Source: Christiangramia flava JLT2011
GTDB taxonomy: Bacteria; Bacteroidota; Bacteroidia; Flavobacteriales; Flavobacteriaceae
DNA: 64,000 nt
Assembly: GCF_001951155.1 (NCBI RefSeq)
Contig: NZ_CP016359.1
Coordinates: 1,388,001 to 1,452,000 of the forward strand
Reading direction: 5' to 3'
The position numbers and the translations under genes were made by a program. Positions 63,032-64,000 of this stretch are shown one piece after another (position 1 is the stretch's first letter; every line of letters begins with the position of its first letter). The notes under the pieces were generated by a model that had not been told where the DNA came from, made no database searches, and saw nothing but the letters and a program-made list of their open reading frames with translations.

Positions 63032-64000
63032 TTAGAATCGCAGGTTTAAATTGATAAAAAAGGAGGTACCGGGGCCATACCAGTATTTGGAAGCGAAGAG
63101 CGGAAATTCCCGGTCGCTGTCTTCTTTTAACTCCCGATAATTCGAATTCCTGGATTGTTCGAAGCCTCCGGTTTTGTAAAGCGTATTCAAAATATTATTC
63201 AAACTGGCAAAAAGCCCCAGATATTTATCTTTCAGTCTCCAGGATTTTCCTCCAGTGGCATTCCACAGAAAATAACTGTCGAATTGTTCCTGTTTGAGCA
63301 GCTTTCTCGCAACATCCTCATCATAACCTACCAATGGCAGCCCATCATAATCTCGCTGAAAATTCAGCGTTCGATTGAGCGGATTGCTGTCAATAAAGCT
63401 GCGATCAAAATAATTCAGGCTCGAACTGAACCACCAGAAATCGGTATCGCGATATTCGAAACCCAACTGGGCAGCAGTTTGCGGACCACCCGGCAGGTGA
63501 TAATTTTTTAAATAAGCCTCGCCATAATTTAAAATTTCAGCGAAAGCAGATGAAGACAGCATCAAATTGGGATTATTAGCATAGCTATTTTCGCCCAGAC
63601 CGAGGGCAGATTTCAGTTTCAGGCTGGGAGTAAGCTGATATTCCGTTCCGAATTCCATTCCGTAGTATCTTTTATGTATATTCTGAAGGATCTCCTGGAC
63701 AAATGCCGCCGTATTTTCGCGCTCCAGTCCGGAAAGCCCTTCCGTGAAATAAAAAGAAATCTCGGTAGCATCTCGAACTTCGGAAATATAACCGGTAAGC
63801 CTCAGGTTAAAATCAGAACTGCGAAAACGGTAAGAAAAATCCCCTGCCAAAATTTTTTCTGATTGTCCATCAGGAACCAAAAGATCGGTCTGGCGCGGAT
63901 TCACAAAAACCGATTCATAGCCAGGTGCCCTCCCAAACCAGGCGAAGTTTGCCTCCACATTTTGCCTTCCGGATATTTTATAAATGCTTCCTGCCTTCAA
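63032..64000 (-). CDS. TonB-dependent receptor, C-terminal part (partial)
   Basis: The 322 residues present are beta strands of an outer-membrane barrel. Aromatic-rich strands such as FEYRDTDFWWFSSSLNYFDRSF and the final FINLNLRF, with a terminal Phe, are typical of TonB-dependent receptors. The plug domain and start lie beyond the window's right edge. It is upstream of, and co-transcribed with, the DUF5689 lipoprotein gene. The ligand is unknown. Confidence 0.82.
   Translation of the reverse strand: MKAGSIYKISGRQNVEANFAWFGRAPGYESVFVNPRQTDLLVPDGQSEKILAGDFSYRFRSSDFNLRLTGYISEVRDATEISFYFTEGLSGLERENTAAFVQEILQNIHKRYYGMEFGTEYQLTPSLKLKSALGLGENSYANNPNLMLSSSAFAEILNYGEAYLKNYHLPGGPQTAAQLGFEYRDTDFWWFSSSLNYFDRSFIDSNPLNRTLNFQRDYDGLPLVGYDEDVARKLLKQEQFDSYFLWNATGGKSWRLKDKYLGLFASLNNILNTLYKTGGFEQSRNSNYRELKEDSDREFPLFASKYWYGPGTSFFINLNLRF

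Noticed and set aside
1..64000. tRNA, rRNA, CRISPR array, insertion sequence or prophage
   Set aside because: No cloverleaf-like sequence, regular repeat-spacer array, transposase, integrase or phage structural gene was seen.

Overview
The window reads as a chromosomal, mostly housekeeping segment of a Flavobacteriaceae bacterium (phylum Bacteroidota). The evidence is: promoters of the Bacteroidota type (TTTG, about 19-20 nt, then TAnnTTTG) before many genes, few Shine-Dalgarno sequences, many short lipoproteins with SxC or AxC lipoboxes, a TonB-dependent receptor followed by a DUF5689 lipoprotein, DUF2480 and DUF3078 proteins beside a SUF operon, and a b-type succinate dehydrogenase in the order C-A-B. 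A marine Gramella/Christiangramia-like relative is my inference; no species call is possible from the sequence alone. I see no rRNA, tRNA, CRISPR, prophage, integrase or insertion sequence, and no gene-free stretch longer than 300 bases.

Layout. 1-7 kb: end of a small membrane protein, then a TetR-regulated tripartite RND efflux operon (tetR, tolC-like, adaptor, permease) with a perfect inverted repeat over its promoter. 7-12 kb: a MORN-type secreted protein, aspS, a ClC chloride transporter/channel with a small membrane partner, and a cold-shock protein. 12-17.7 kb: short-chain L-threonine dehydrogenase, small exported proteins, an M13 metallopeptidase and YraN. 17.8-23 kb: metG, a histone-deacetylase-like protein, and a two-gene acetate-type sodium symporter. 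23-31 kb: a short SSB, then small translationally coupled gene sets (PepSY-like membrane protein/methyltransferase/ABM monooxygenase; zinc-finger protein/DUF4174/GGCT), a CBS protein, a membrane M28 peptidase and an atypical SDR. 31-34 kb: hflX and an unknown exported protein.

33.9-41.9 kb is a complete SUF iron-sulfur assembly locus on the minus strand: sufA, sufB, a lipoprotein, sufC, sufD and sufS, then from its own promoter sufE, a DUF59 protein, DUF2480 and a DUF3078 gene broken by a single-base frameshift. 42-50 kb: thiL, small proteins, pepP, a large Asp-box beta-propeller protein, and cbpM/cbpA/DinB. 50.6-54 kb: sdhCAB, which joins the SUF locus functionally because SdhB carries three Fe-S clusters. 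54-64 kb: an aminotransferase, PdeM-like phosphoesterase, TspO-like membrane protein, disulfide oxidoreductase, mfd, a DUF5689 lipoprotein, and the end of a TonB receptor cut by the window edge.

No obviously new multi-gene system is present. The observations most worth a second look are a four-copy 10-bp phased repeat between the short ssb and a PepSY-like gene, the efflux operator, the DUF3078 frameshift, a ClC protein with altered selectivity and proton residues, two probable leaderless genes (hflX and mfd), and a recurring 4-nt stop-on-stop overlap between convergent genes.
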